Shown here: in pieces, positions 17,654 through 27,500 of the stretch
Position numbering within the stretch: position 1 is the stretch's first letter
Layout: every line of letters begins with the position of its first letter
Source of the DNA: Gammaproteobacteria bacterium
GTDB lineage: Bacteria > Pseudomonadota > Gammaproteobacteria > Xanthomonadales > SZUA-36
Assembly: GCA_030431095.1 (NCBI GenBank)
Contig: JAUIJU010000004.1
Coordinates: 1 to 64,000, forward strand
Direction: 5' to 3'
DNA: 64,000 nucleotides
Made by a program: the position numbers and the translations under genes
Notes under the pieces: model-generated
The model's input: only the letters and a program-made list of their open reading frames with translations
Database searches by the model: none
What the model was told of the DNA's origin: nothing

Positions 17654-17675
17654 GGGTTCAAATCAATGAATGACT

Positions 17676-17696
17676 TGTCCAAATAAACATTTGACA
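17676..17696. promoter_or_regulatory. Imperfect inverted repeat overlapping a TTGACA hexamer
   Basis: TGTCCAAAT-AAAC-ATTTGACA is palindromic apart from one bulged C. The right arm contains TTGACA at 17691-17696, a possible -35 element, though no good -10 lies at the right distance. A candidate autoregulatory MarR operator. Confidence 0.35.
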
Positions 17697-17771
17697 GAAT
17701 GCAAAATTTTAGCCTGAAGATGGGTGAAGGCCGTGTACCTGCAAGGTCAGTTGCTTGGGTATGATGAACCC

Positions 17772-18269
17772 ATGAACGCTCGTGAAACGCTGATTGCACT
17801 ACGCCGGATCACGCGCGCCATCGACCTGCACTCCAAGCGCCTTGAGCGATCAGCGGGATTGACGGTGCCGCAATTGCTGGTGTTGCAGGTGCTCGCGGAG
17901 CGACGCGACCCCGGCGTCAGCGAAGTGGCCAGGGTGGTGCATCTGAGCCAGGGTACGGTCACCGCGGTGGTCGACCGCCTCGAGGCCAAGGGATTGGTTG
18001 CGCGGACCCGAAGTGATGCCGATCGTCGCAAGGTCTGCCTGTCCCTGACGGCAAATGGGGAGGCGCAACTCGACAATGCGCCAAGCCTGTTGCAGGAAGA
18101 GTTTGTTGATCGATTCGATCAACTGCGGGACTGGGAGCAGAAAATGCTTACGGCGTCGGTGGAACGAATTGCCGAATTGATGGATGCCCAGGACGTGGAT
18201 GCCTCACCCATCCTGGAAAGCGGGGAGATCGACAGGGCGGGTCGGTCGAAACGCTCGCCCCCGGCTTGA
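17772..18269 (+). CDS. MarR family transcriptional regulator
   Basis: Dimeric winged-helix regulator. With the ATG at 17772 it has 165 residues, the normal MarR size; an upstream in-frame GTG at 17724 would add 16 residues. Visible elements are an N-terminal dimerisation helix (NARETLIALRRITRAIDLHSK), the helix-turn-helix VSEVARVVHLSQGTVTAVVDRLEAKGLV and the wing RSDADRRKVCLSLTANGEA with its typical DRR. It is divergent from the TonB-dependent receptor, and inverted repeats lie between them, so it most likely controls the receptor and itself. The ligand may be the receptor's cargo or a derivative (inference). Confidence 0.85.
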   Translation: MNARETLIALRRITRAIDLHSKRLERSAGLTVPQLLVLQVLAERRDPGVSEVARVVHLSQGTVTAVVDRLEAKGLVARTRSDADRRKVCLSLTANGEAQLDNAPSLLQEEFVDRFDQLRDWEQKMLTASVERIAELMDAQDVDASPILESGEIDRAGRSKRSPPA

Positions 18270-18278
18270 GCAGCCCTG

Positions 18279-18299
18279 ACCCCGCGCGACTCGCGGGGT
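18279..18299. terminator. Stem-loop between convergent marR and FKBP genes
   Basis: Perfect 8-bp stem (ACCCCGCG / CGCGGGGT) with a 5-base loop, located between the stops of two convergent genes; a second GC-rich fold follows. No U run on either side, so at best a bidirectional non-canonical terminator. Confidence 0.4.
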
Positions 18300-18350
18300 G
18301 TCGTGCATGCCGGCGCGCCACCCTTTCGGGCGGCGCAGTGTGTCGCCTGA

Positions 18351-18779
18351 TCAGGCGATGTTCACCAGCTCGATGTCGAAATTCAGTTCTTTGCCGGCCA
18401 GCGGGTGATTGCCGTCCACGGTGATGGTGTCGTCATTCACCCCGGTGACCGTCAGCCGCATTTCGGCGCCGTCCTGGCCGCGCGCGCTCAACGCCATGCC
18501 CACTTCGGGCTCGATCTCCGGCGGCAGGGCGCTTTTCGGCACATCCTGCACCATCTGGTCCTGGTGTTCACCGTAGGCTTCTTCCGGCGGAATGGCGACC
18601 CGCTTGCTCTCACCCACGGCCATGCCTTCCACGGCCTTGTCGAAACCGGGAATGACCTGCCCGCTGCCGAGTTGAAACTCCAGGGGGTCGCGGCCCTGGG
18701 ACGAATCGAACTGGGTGCCGTCTTCCAGTGTTCCGGTGTAGTGAATCTTGACAGTGTCGCCTGACTTGGCCTGGCTCAT
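18351..18779 (-). CDS. FKBP-type peptidyl-prolyl isomerase, SlyD/SlpA-like
   Basis: Cytosolic proline isomerase and folding helper. The 142 residues begin VKIHYTGTLEDGTQFDSSQGRDPLEFQLGSGQ, the FKBP core, followed by the inserted chaperone flap of SlyD-like proteins (PPEEAYGEHQDQMVQDVPKSALPPEIEPEVGM) and the closing strand VDGNHPLAGKELNFDIELVNI. The His-rich metal-binding tail of SlyD is absent, so it is closer to FkpB/SlpA-type proteins. A ribosome site GGAGG sits 6-8 bases before the ATG. Monocistronic as far as can be seen. Confidence 0.9.
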   Translation of the reverse strand: MSQAKSGDTVKIHYTGTLEDGTQFDSSQGRDPLEFQLGSGQVIPGFDKAVEGMAVGESKRVAIPPEEAYGEHQDQMVQDVPKSALPPEIEPEVGMALSARGQDGAEMRLTVTGVNDDTITVDGNHPLAGKELNFDIELVNIA

Positions 18780-18951
18780 GGATACCTCCGTGGTGGGTGT
18801 GAAACATCCACGACGTCATGACTGACATGACCGGTCAGGTCTCAGCGTGTAGTGCTCGACGAAGGGGATGTTGCTGAAAATGAACGTGCTGCTTTCAGAA
18901 TAACAGACGCGCGGGTGGGTTTCGACACGCCCCGTCGCGGTTTTCGGAGCG

Positions 18952-19245
18952 TCAGTCGGTCCGCCGTTCACACCGCACGGCGCGAACCAGGTCGCGGACG
19001 CAGCGCTCCGCTCCCGGACGCATGGCCTCCAGCGTGGCCAGCATGAACAGGTGGCGCAGAAAGGGCTGGTACAGGTCGTGGTCCGGTTCCAGGTCGCCGG
19101 GTGACAGGGACAGGTTGCGCAACAGCGCCTGCACGCAGTCCAGGTTCCAGGGAACATAGAGCACGCCTTGCCGGGTGGGTACGCCGCGCAGCGGCGGGTA
19201 TGGAGAATCGATGTCGCCCGGAAGCGCGTTGGCGGTGAGGTTCAT
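18952..19245 (-). CDS. Small protein of unknown function, second gene of Fur-box pair
   Basis: A 97-residue frame starting MNLTANALPGDIDSPYPPLR, with helical stretches LDCVQALLRNLSLS and HDLYQPFLRHLFMLATLEAM and three Cys (C37, C82, C91). No signal peptide, no membrane helix and no family I recognise. It begins 17 bases after the 85-residue gene that lies behind a perfect Fur box, so it is probably transcribed when iron is scarce. Acidic and amphipathic helices suggest a soluble protein. I judge it real from codon use and operon position; the function is unknown. Confidence 0.55.
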   Translation of the reverse strand: MNLTANALPGDIDSPYPPLRGVPTRQGVLYVPWNLDCVQALLRNLSLSPGDLEPDHDLYQPFLRHLFMLATLEAMRPGAERCVRDLVRAVRCERRTD

Positions 19246-19262
19246 CGCGGCGCGTCGCCTGT

Positions 19263-19520
19263 TCAGTGAAGGGATGCGGTGAGCGGCGCATTTCGGCAAG
19301 CGGCTTCGACGCCGGCGCGCAGCCGCCACTGGTTGAGTCCTCGCGCGCACTGGCAGCGCAGTTCCGGAAACAGTTCGATCAGCGGGTGGTCGAGAATGCC
19401 CTGCAGCACCTGGGTAATGGCGCCCGCGGTGTTTCGGCAGGGCCGGCCGGTGTAGTGGTTCATCAGGAAGATCAGGTCCGCCTGAAGATGTTCCAGGGCA
19501 GGCGCGTCGCGCTTCGGCAT
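19263..19520 (-). CDS. Small Cys-containing protein of unknown function behind a Fur box
   Basis: An 85-residue frame, MPKRDAPALEHLQADLIFLM..., with a mid-protein LDHPLIELFPELRCQCARGLNQW segment holding a C-x-C pair, and further Cys near residues 28 and 76. A GGAGC ribosome site precedes the ATG. The start is 36 bases from a perfect Fur palindrome, so iron repression by Fur is strongly suggested. I do not recognise the family; possibilities are a small iron-sparing or metal-handling protein. It is followed after 17 bases by a second small gene. Confidence 0.6.
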   Translation of the reverse strand: MPKRDAPALEHLQADLIFLMNHYTGRPCRNTAGAITQVLQGILDHPLIELFPELRCQCARGLNQWRLRAGVEAACRNAPLTASLH

Positions 19521-19555
19521 GCCGGGCTCCGTGGGCCGTGTTCGATAGATGGGTT

Positions 19556-19576
19556 AAATGATAATCATTATCATTT
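19556..19576. promoter_or_regulatory. Fur box (perfect palindrome)
   Basis: Two 10-base arms, AAATGATAAT and ATTATCATTT, flank a single C: a perfect 10-1-10 palindrome containing the canonical 7-1-7 Fur core TGATAAT-N-ATTATCA. It lies 36 bases before the 85-residue gene on the minus strand and 192 bases before pntA on the plus strand, so the minus-strand pair is the natural target. Confidence 0.9.
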
Positions 19577-19767
19577 GATTGATGCAAGTGACGGTTCACG
19601 GGTGGGTCCCGGAGGGGTTTCACGCGGCCGGTTCAAACGGGTATGCTCAACGGCGAAAACGGGGTCTGGCACGGCTCGCCGGCGCTTCGTCCAGAATCGA
19701 ACAACTCGCAATCAAGGGGACGACCGGCCCGCCAGTGTCCATGCTGGCCAGGAAAGCGGAGAACAAC

Positions 19768-21306
19768 ATGAAAATCGGTGTACCGAGGGAAATCGTGGCA
19801 GGTGAAAAACGCGTGGCGACCACGCCGGAGGTGGCGCGCCAGCTGCAGGACCTGGGTTACCAGGTGCTCATCGAGCGCGGTGCCGGCGAGGCGTCCAGTT
19901 TTTCCGACGCGGCTTACCGCGAGGCCGGCTGTGAAGTGCTGGACGCTGCTGACGCCCTGTGGTCGCAGGCCGACATAGTCCTGAAGGTACGCGGCCCCGA
20001 GCCCGGTGAAGTCGCCCGGCTGGGTCCGGGAAAAACCCTGGTCAGTTTCCTCTGGCCGGCGCAGAACGAGGCGCTGCTGGCACAGCTCACCACGGGCGGC
20101 GCCACGGTGCTGGCCATGGATTCGGTGCCGCGTATTTCCCGCGCGCAGAAAATGGATGCCCTCAGCTCCATGGCCAACATCGGTGGTTATCGCGCCGTGG
20201 TCGAGGCCGCGCAGCACTTCGGGCGATTCTTCACCGGGCAGATCACCGCGGCGGGCAAGGTGCCGCCGGCCCGGGTACTGGTGATCGGGGCGGGCGTGGC
20301 CGGCCTGGCCGCGATCGGCGCGGCCGGCGGCATGGGGGCCATCGTCCGCGCCTTCGACACCCGCCCGGAAGTGAAGGAGCAGGTCGAGAGCATGGGCGCC
20401 GAATTCCTGATGCTCGATTTCGACGATGAGGACGGTTCCGGCGAGGGTGGTTACGCCAAGGTCATGTCGAAGGAATTCATCGAGGCCGAAATGGCCCTGT
20501 TCGCCGAACAGGCGAAAGAAGTGGACATCATCATCACCACCGCGTTGATTCCCGGCAAGCCGGCGCCGCGCCTGATCACGGCCGAGATGGTCGAATCCAT
20601 GAAACCGGGGAGCGTGATCGTCGACCTGGCTGCCGAGCAGGGCGGCAACTGCGAGTTGACCGAAAAGGACCGCGTGGTGGAGCGCCACGGTGTGACCCTG
20701 ATCGGCTACACCGACCTGCCCAGCCGCCTGGCGGCCCAGTCCAGCCAGCTCTACGCCACCAACCTGCGCCACCTGCTCGGTGACATGACGCCCGGCAAGG
20801 ACGGCGAGCTGGTGGTGGACATGGACGACGAAGTGATTCGCGGCGCCACCGTGTGCAAGGACGGCGAGACCACCTGGCCACCGCCGGCGCCGAAACTGTC
20901 CGCTGCGCCGCCCCGACCGGCCGCTCCGCCGCCCCCGGAGCCCGAGGCGGAGGCCGCGCCCAGGTCGTTCACCGGGCCGGCCGTCGCCATGGCGATGGCG
21001 GGAATCGCCCTGCTCGCCATGGGCGCGGTGGCCCCGGCCGAATTCATGGGGCACTTCACGGTGTTCGTGCTGGCCTGTTTCGTCGGTTACATGGTGATCT
21101 GGAACGTGACCCCCGCCCTGCACACGCCCTTGATGAGCGTGACCAACGCGATTTCCAGCATCATCGTGATCGGGGCCCTGCTGCAGATCTCCTCGTCGGA
21201 TTTGCTGATCAAGTGGATCGCCACCGGCACCGTGTTGATCACGGCGGTGAACATCTTCGGCGGGTTCGCGGTGACCCGCCGCATGCTCGACATGTTCCGC
21301 AAGTGA
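19768..21306 (+). CDS. pntA: NAD(P) transhydrogenase subunit alpha
   Basis: Alpha subunit of the proton-translocating transhydrogenase, which uses the membrane proton gradient to reduce NADP+ with NADH. The 512 residues hold the soluble NAD(H) domain I ([21 protein letters not shown] at the start, nucleotide-binding [20 protein letters not shown] around 171-190), a proline-rich linker near 370-395, and four membrane segments of domain IIa at the C-terminus, as in the undivided E. coli-type alpha chain. The ATG at 19768 with GGAGAA upstream fits homologues; the frame is open further 5' to 19579 but that part looks non-coding. pntB follows after 10 bases. Confidence 0.95.
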   Translation: MKIGVPREIVAGEKRVATTPEVARQLQDLGYQVLIERGAGEASSFSDAAYREAGCEVLDAADALWSQADIVLKVRGPEPGEVARLGPGKTLVSFLWPAQNEALLAQLTTGGATVLAMDSVPRISRAQKMDALSSMANIGGYRAVVEAAQHFGRFFTGQITAAGKVPPARVLVIGAGVAGLAAIGAAGGMGAIVRAFDTRPEVKEQVESMGAEFLMLDFDDEDGSGEGGYAKVMSKEFIEAEMALFAEQAKEVDIIITTALIPGKPAPRLITAEMVESMKPGSVIVDLAAEQGGNCELTEKDRVVERHGVTLIGYTDLPSRLAAQSSQLYATNLRHLLGDMTPGKDGELVVDMDDEVIRGATVCKDGETTWPPPAPKLSAAPPRPAAPPPPEPEAEAAPRSFTGPAVAMAMAGIALLAMGAVAPAEFMGHFTVFVLACFVGYMVIWNVTPALHTPLMSVTNAISSIIVIGALLQISSSDLLIKWIATGTVLITAVNIFGGFAVTRRMLDMFRK

Positions 21307-21316
21307 GGGGCCGGCC

Positions 21317-22759
21317 ATGAACCTGGACACCATCCTGCCGGGCACCATGCTGCCCATGGCCTACGTGCTGGCCACCATCCTGTTCATCCTGGCCCTGGGC
21401 GGCCTGTCCAACCAGGAGACCGCGCGCCGCGGCAACTGGTACGGCATCATCGGCATGGCCATCGCCTTCGCGGCCACGGTGCTGTGGGAGGTGGACGCCA
21501 ACGGCATCGAACTGGCCGTGGCCATGTTCCTGGGCGGCATCATCGGCCTGGTGGCCGCTGCCCGCGTCCAGATGACCCAGATGCCCGAACTGGTGGCCAT
21601 CCTGCACAGCCTGGTGGGCCTGGCGGCGGTGGCCGTGGGCTACGCCAACTTCCTCGGTCACGAGGGCGGCCACGACGCCGCCATGAAAACCATCCACGAC
21701 ATCGAGACCTACGTGGGCGTGCTGATCGGCGCCGTGACCTTCTCCGGATCCGTGATCGCCTTCGGCAAATTGTCCGGGCGCATCGGCGGCAAGCCCCTGA
21801 CCCTGCCGGGCCGGCACTGGCTGAACCTGCTGTTGCTGCTCGGGGCCATCTGGTTCGGCATCGAGTTCGTACAGCAGTCGGCAGCCGGCGTCACGGCCGG
21901 CGCCCCTGGCCTCGCCGGCCATGCGGGCTTCCTGCCGCTGATCGTCATGACCGTCATCGCCCTGCTGTTCGGCATCCACATGGTCATGGCCATCGGCGGC
22001 GCGGACATGCCGGTAGTGGTCTCCATGCTCAACAGCTACTCGGGCTGGGCGGCCTCGGCGATCGGCTTCATGCTGGGCAACGACCTGTTGATCGTGACCG
22101 GGGCCCTGGTGGGTTCCTCCGGCGCCATCCTCAGCTACATCATGTGCCGCGCCATGAACCGCAAATTCCTCAACGTGATCGCCGGGGGCTTCGGCACCGG
22201 CGGTGGTGGCGCGGCCGCCGGGAGTGGCGAACAGGGCGAGGTGGTGCCCATCGAAGCCGAGGAAACCGCGGGTCTGCTCGAATCGGCGAAAGAGGTCATG
22301 ATCATTCCCGGCTACGGCATGGCCGTGGCCCAGGCGCAGCACGTGGTCAACGAAATCACCCGCAAGCTGCGCGACCAGGGAGTGAACGTGCGTTTCGGCA
22401 TCCACCCCGTGGCCGGGCGCATGCCGGGCCACATGAACGTGCTGCTGGCCGAGGCGAAGGTGCCCTACGACATCGTATTCGAGATGGACGAGATCAACGA
22501 CGACTTTCCCGACGTGGATGTCTCGGTGGTGATCGGCGCCAACGACATCGTCAACCCGTCCGCGCTGGAGGAGCCCGACAGCCCCATCGCCGGCATGCCG
22601 GTGCTGGAGTGCTGGAAGGGCAAGACCACCATCGTGTTGAAACGCAGCATGGCCACCGGCTATGCCGGTGTGCAGAATCCCCTGTTCTTCAAGGACAATA
22701 CGCGCATGCTGTTCGGCGACGCCCGGGAGACGCTGGAAGCGGTCAACCAGGCGCTGTAG
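21317..22759 (+). CDS. pntB: NAD(P) transhydrogenase subunit beta
   Basis: Beta subunit of the same inner-membrane enzyme: 480 residues with eight or nine membrane helices (domain IIb, residues ~1-280) followed by the soluble NADP(H) domain III with [20 protein letters not shown] and the [23 protein letters not shown] loop, and the conserved [13 protein letters not shown]. Co-transcribed with pntA. It supplies NADPH for biosynthesis and, with sodB nearby in the window, for redox defence. Confidence 0.96.
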   Translation: MNLDTILPGTMLPMAYVLATILFILALGGLSNQETARRGNWYGIIGMAIAFAATVLWEVDANGIELAVAMFLGGIIGLVAAARVQMTQMPELVAILHSLVGLAAVAVGYANFLGHEGGHDAAMKTIHDIETYVGVLIGAVTFSGSVIAFGKLSGRIGGKPLTLPGRHWLNLLLLLGAIWFGIEFVQQSAAGVTAGAPGLAGHAGFLPLIVMTVIALLFGIHMVMAIGGADMPVVVSMLNSYSGWAASAIGFMLGNDLLIVTGALVGSSGAILSYIMCRAMNRKFLNVIAGGFGTGGGGAAAGSGEQGEVVPIEAEETAGLLESAKEVMIIPGYGMAVAQAQHVVNEITRKLRDQGVNVRFGIHPVAGRMPGHMNVLLAEAKVPYDIVFEMDEINDDFPDVDVSVVIGANDIVNPSALEEPDSPIAGMPVLECWKGKTTIVLKRSMATGYAGVQNPLFFKDNTRMLFGDARETLEAVNQAL

Positions 22760-22858
22760 GCCGATCAGCCGGTCTCCGGGTCGCCGGTTCGCGGGGCCCG
22801 ATCCACCAACCCTTCATCCGCTCGCCGGTAGTTTCTGGCAGGCCCGTCGCGTTGCGTG

Positions 22859-22874
22859 TGTGAACTGGATCACA
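22859..22874. promoter_or_regulatory. CRP/Clp-like binding site upstream of the FadL-family gene
   Basis: TGTGA-ACTGGA-TCACA is an exact match to the CRP half-sites with the right 6-base spacer. It sits in the 251-base gap after pntB, about 150 bases before the FadL-like ATG. A possible -10 (TACACT, 22909-22914) follows, placing the site at a plausible activating distance. Activation by cAMP-CRP or a Clp/Vfr homologue is inferred. Confidence 0.6.
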
Positions 22875-23010
22875 GCGAGCCACTTCAGCGGCAGGGTAGC
22901 TTATTCGCTACACTGCTAGGGGGGCGCGCGGACACGTTAGCGGCCCAGTCAACGAAGGGAATTCCGGGGATCACGACATCCGTCGTGGCCCGGGGTTTCG
23001 GGGAGGAAGG

Positions 23011-24405
23011 ATGAAGAAACTTGCGATCACTGGCGGACTGCTGACCGCTGCACTGGGACCCTCACTCGCCCTGGCGGGTGAACTGCCCGCGCAGGAATCC
23101 CTGCAGGGCCTGCAATTCAACATGTCACCACCGGGTGCGCGCAGCCTGGGCATGGCCGGCGCCTTCGTCGGCCGCGCGGATGACGCCACGGCGGCTTTTG
23201 CCAACCCGGCCGGCCTGGTCAACCTGTACTCGGCGGAAATCTCCATCGAAGGCCGCGACAACGAATACGACACTTCCTACACGTCCGGCGGGACATTTCC
23301 CGACATGCTGGAAACCTCGACGGACAGCAGCAGCGCAAGCAACCTGTCGTTCGCCTCCTTCGCCACGCCGGTGGGGGAGAACTGGGTCCTGGCGGCATAC
23401 CGGCACCAGTTCGTGGACTTCGAGAACGGATTCGAGACCGGGCAGATCGCCGTTCCCTTCACGGTCTTCGACGTGACCGACGGCAGCCTGATCGCGGACC
23501 TGGAAGGACAGGTGCGACCCACCAGCAACAGCTCTTCCATCGACATCGTGAACTACGGTTTCTCGGCCGGATGGCGGGTGGCCGAAAACTTCTCCCTCGG
23601 TTTCGGTGTGTCGTATTACGACCTGTCCATGGGCACATCGACGGCCCGTTTTTTTTCCGAGGACGACACCGGCCCTGCGGGTGACCTGGTCAACACCCAG
23701 GTCTCTTCCGGCTCCGACGACGACATCGGCTTCAACCTGGGCCTGTTGTGGAGCCTGACCGAAACCTTTTCCATCGGCCTGGTGTACCGGTCAGCGCCGG
23801 AATTCGACGTCACCCACCAGTTCGCCACCCCCTTGGCGCCGGAGATCAACTGGAGCCGGAACTACACGCTGGAAGCACCCGACGTGTACGGCGTCGGGTT
23901 CTCATGGCAGCCGACGGACAGCTTCACCCTGGGCCTCGACGTCAACCGCGTGAACTACTCGAACCTGACCTCGGCCATGTTTTCACCGCTGATGGAAATG
24001 CCGCCGGCCGAGATCCTGTCGGCCCTGGAAAACATCGGTATCGACGATGGCACCGAAGTGCGCCTCGGGATGGAGTACGTTTTTCTCAACATGAACAATC
24101 CGCTGGCGGTCCGCGCGGGGGTCTGGAACGACCCCGATCACTTCATCGAATCCGCGCAGCTGTTCGATGCGGGTGATCTCGACTTCGGAATCGACCCGAA
24201 CCTGCCGCTGGATCCGCAGATCGCGGCGATCGAGAACACGCTGGAGGCCACTGTGTTCCAGTCCGCCTTCCAGGGCGGCTCGGACGAAATTCACTACACG
24301 CTGGGCCTGGGCATGTCGTTCAACCGCTTCCAGGTCGACGCGGCGGCGGATTTTTCGGATTTCCAGAACATTTACTCCCTCTCGGCGGTATTCCGCTTCG
24401 AGTAA
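23011..24405 (+). CDS. OmpP1/FadL family outer-membrane transporter
   Basis: A 464-residue barrel protein for uptake of hydrophobic compounds such as long-chain fatty acids. It has a signal peptide (MKKLAITGGLLTAALGPSLALA), a hatch region with the family pattern PPGARSLGMAGAFVGRADDATAAFANPAGL (about residues 36-65, where the N-terminal plug ends in the A-x-NPAGL motif), and alternating strands to a terminal aromatic-rich SAVFRFE. AGGAAGG lies just before the ATG. A CRP-like site upstream suggests control by carbon state. A large secreted modular protein follows after a stem-loop. Confidence 0.9.
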   Translation: MKKLAITGGLLTAALGPSLALAGELPAQESLQGLQFNMSPPGARSLGMAGAFVGRADDATAAFANPAGLVNLYSAEISIEGRDNEYDTSYTSGGTFPDMLETSTDSSSASNLSFASFATPVGENWVLAAYRHQFVDFENGFETGQIAVPFTVFDVTDGSLIADLEGQVRPTSNSSSIDIVNYGFSAGWRVAENFSLGFGVSYYDLSMGTSTARFFSEDDTGPAGDLVNTQVSSGSDDDIGFNLGLLWSLTETFSIGLVYRSAPEFDVTHQFATPLAPEINWSRNYTLEAPDVYGVGFSWQPTDSFTLGLDVNRVNYSNLTSAMFSPLMEMPPAEILSALENIGIDDGTEVRLGMEYVFLNMNNPLAVRAGVWNDPDHFIESAQLFDAGDLDFGIDPNLPLDPQIAAIENTLEATVFQSAFQGGSDEIHYTLGLGMSFNRFQVDAAADFSDFQNIYSLSAVFRFE

Positions 24406-24415
24406 GCGCCACGTC

Positions 24416-24440
24416 ACCGCCCGGCGACCTGCCGGGCGGT
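24416..24440 (+). terminator. Stem-loop after the FadL-family gene
   Basis: ACCGCCCGGC and GCCGGGCGGT form a perfect 10-bp stem with a 5-base loop, 10 bases past the stop. No U run follows, so termination may be partial, leaving some read-through into the large gene that begins at 24504. Confidence 0.5.
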
Positions 24441-24503
24441 CCAGCCGGCGCCGGCTCAGGCCGAAGACCACGGACAGGGTCAACAGAATAGGAGTTCAGG
24501 ACA

Positions 24504-27500
24504 GTGGAGAACAGGTCGGCAAAGGGTTTACTGGTGGTGGTCGGGACATTCGCCCTGGCCTGGGGGGCGCAGGTAGGCGCCCAGGGTCTGAACAAGCATC
24601 GCCCCGGTCCGTCCCCCGCCGCGCCCACCCCGCGCGACCAGACGCAGGCGGCCGCCCTGGTACACGGCGACGAGTTCTCCGTGGCCTCCGACTTCGATTA
24701 CTACTTTCCCATTACGCCCGGGACGCATTTCCATTCCGAGAACGACAACGGCCCGGGCACGGTCGGCACCGACTACATGGAAGTCGGCCACCTGTGTGAC
24801 AACGTGGAATGGTGCGAGGAAGTCCGCGGCCTGGTCGAGTTCGACATGCAGGGCGCGGGGGTCGTCGACACGGCGACTTTCCAGGTCGAGGTGCTGATGG
24901 AAGGCGGCCTCTACGACCAGCCGGGTCCCGGCGAATTTCCCATCCGCATCGTGGCCTACGAGGCCAACGGAATCGAGGAAATCGCGGACTACGACATCAA
25001 GCCGCTGACCACGATTGCCGCGTTTGACAGCTACGAGTACGCGCAGAACGACTTCATCAGCGTGGACGTCACCGAATTGTGGAACGAAGCCGTGGAACTG
25101 GGCTTCGATCACATCGGCTTCCGCATGGAGGCCACGGATTACCCGGGCACTTACGCCATGGTCTACGGCAACGCCACCATGGAACTGATTTCCGGTGGCC
25201 AGGTCGATCCCCTGGCGCTCGACTTCTCGGTCCAGCCGCGTGAAGTGGTGCAGGGTGAATCCGTCACCGCCAGCTGGCAAAGCCAGGGGGCGGACAGCTG
25301 TGAGGCCAGCGGTGGGCTGCCCGGCTGGGCGGGGGACAAGGACCTGGACGGATCCCAGCAGTTCATTGCCGATCAAACCGGCCGTTTCACGTTCCGAATA
25401 ACCTGCCGGCAGTTCATCGTCAGCCTGGCGCGTACCGCCTTCCTGGACGTGGTCGCGGCCCCGCCGGAGCCTGGGCCCAGCGTCGAGCTGACCGCCCTGG
25501 ACACCAGCGTGCCGCTGGGCGGGCTGATCGAGCTCGAGTGGGAAGCCGAGGATGCCCTGAGCTGCACGGCCACCAGTGGCATGGACGGATTCAACGGGGC
25601 GCGGGAGACCAGTGGATCGGAGTCCCTGGACGCGTCTGTCGCCGGCGTGGCCAAGTTCACCCTGCGTTGCGTGGACGGCGAGGGGCTGGCCGACTCGGAC
25701 TCGGTCTCCGTGGCCATCGACGGCGGCAAGCCGGACCTGTTCGTGCAGGACTTCGCACCGAACAAGGACAGCCTGGACGTGGATGACTTCCTGGGTCTGA
25801 ATCTGCTCGCCGGCAATGCGGGCAACGGCGCTTCGGGCGCCACCACGGTGCGCTATTTCCTCTCGGAGAACGCCGCCATATCGCCCAGCGACACCCTGGT
25901 AGGCACCGTGAACCTCGGCGCGGTATCGGTGGGTGGCTCGCGGGCCGCCAGCGGTCTGAACATCGCCGCGCCGGTGGTGCCGGGCCGCTACTGGTTGGGC
26001 GCCTGCATCAACGCCGTGGCGGGTGAGACCAACACGGCCAACAATTGCTCCAAGGGCGTCAGCGTGGCCGTCGGGAACAATGCCAGTTGCGCGGAAGTCG
26101 CCACGGCCTGTGGTGCGGTGGTGGGTGGTGGCCTGTCATTGCAGGACTGCCAGGGCGGACCGCGGGGCGCGGGTTTCCCCGCCAGCAAGCAAACCATCGA
26201 CCTGGGCGCCGGCGCCGAGCTGGCTTTCGAGGCCGAGTGGTTTGGCGGGCTGGACGGCTTCATCAGTCTGCAGGCGCCGAATGGCGGGCCTTTCGTGGCC
26301 AGCAACGACGATTTCGAAGGCACCGGGCGCTCACGCCTGGAGTTCGTGGCCGATACGCCCGGCGAATACACGCTCTGGGTGACCAGCTTCGAGCCTGGCG
26401 CCGATGGGGCATTCGAGGTGACCACCACCTGTGGCGACGGTGCGCCAGACCTGGCGCCACGGTTCGTGGACGCCCCGGCCTCGGTGCTGGTGGGTGAGCA
26501 GGTCGCGCTTGAATTCGAGTACGAAAACCAGGGCGATTCAGGCTCCGCCAGCGGATTCCTGACCCTGGTCGTGTCGCCCGACAGCGTGATCGGAACGGAT
26601 GACAGTGCGGTGTCCGAGACGGGCATTCCCGCGCTCGCCGCGGGCGAGGGCGGCGGCCACACCTTCTCCGGCAGCTTCAACCAGCCGGGCAATTTCTGGA
26701 TGGGCGCCTGCATCACCGACCCGGCCGGCGACGAGCTCTTTTCCGCCAACAATTGCAGTGAAGGACGCCTGCTGGCGGTGCGCAACGAGGCCGAGTGCGC
26801 CACCCAGTCGCTGGGCCTGAACGCCAGCGCCGACGGGGAAGTGCTCGAGAACGACTGTGACGACAGCCCGCGTGGCGCCGGCTTCCCCAGCCGTGGCCAC
26901 ACGTTCACCGGTGGCAAGGGCGACGTGATCGTCGCAGAGGTGTCCTGGGACGACTGGGACGGCTACGTGTACCTCGAGGGCCCGGACGGGCGCGTGGTGG
27001 CGCAGGCCGACGACGCCGGCAACGATTTTTTCAACGCCGTGGTGACCAGTGCCGAGCGAGACCGTGACGGACTCAAGGGCCTGTTGCCCCCGGACGACGC
27101 CCGTGTGAGAACCGGCGAGGAATCGTCGGCGATCGCGGTGGAGTTGCCGCAGAACGGCCAGTACACCCTGTGGCTGACCGGTTTCGAGCCACGCACCAAG
27201 GGCAGCTACGGCGTGTCGGTGTCGCAGGCGGATGTTCCCGCGCCGGCCTTCGAGGTGACCAGCCTGGGCCTGAACAAAACCACCGTGGACGCCGGCAGCC
27301 AGGCCGTGGCTACGCTCGACCTGGAAGACCTGCAGGGCGGCGGGTACGCCGTGGAAGTGTTCTTCCTGCTGTCCTCCAACAGCACGCTCAGCGACGAGGA
27401 CCCGATCGTCGCGCAGCGCGTCAGCGACACGCTGGGCGCTTCGGGTACCACCTCGGTACAGGCCTTCGTGCCGGCGCCCCAGTCACCGGGCACCTACTGG

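Noticed and set aside
19579-19767. N-terminal extension of PntA to an upstream ATG
   Set aside because: The extra 63 residues are not homologous to PntA, while the ATG at 19768 has a ribosome site and the usual MKIGVPRE start.
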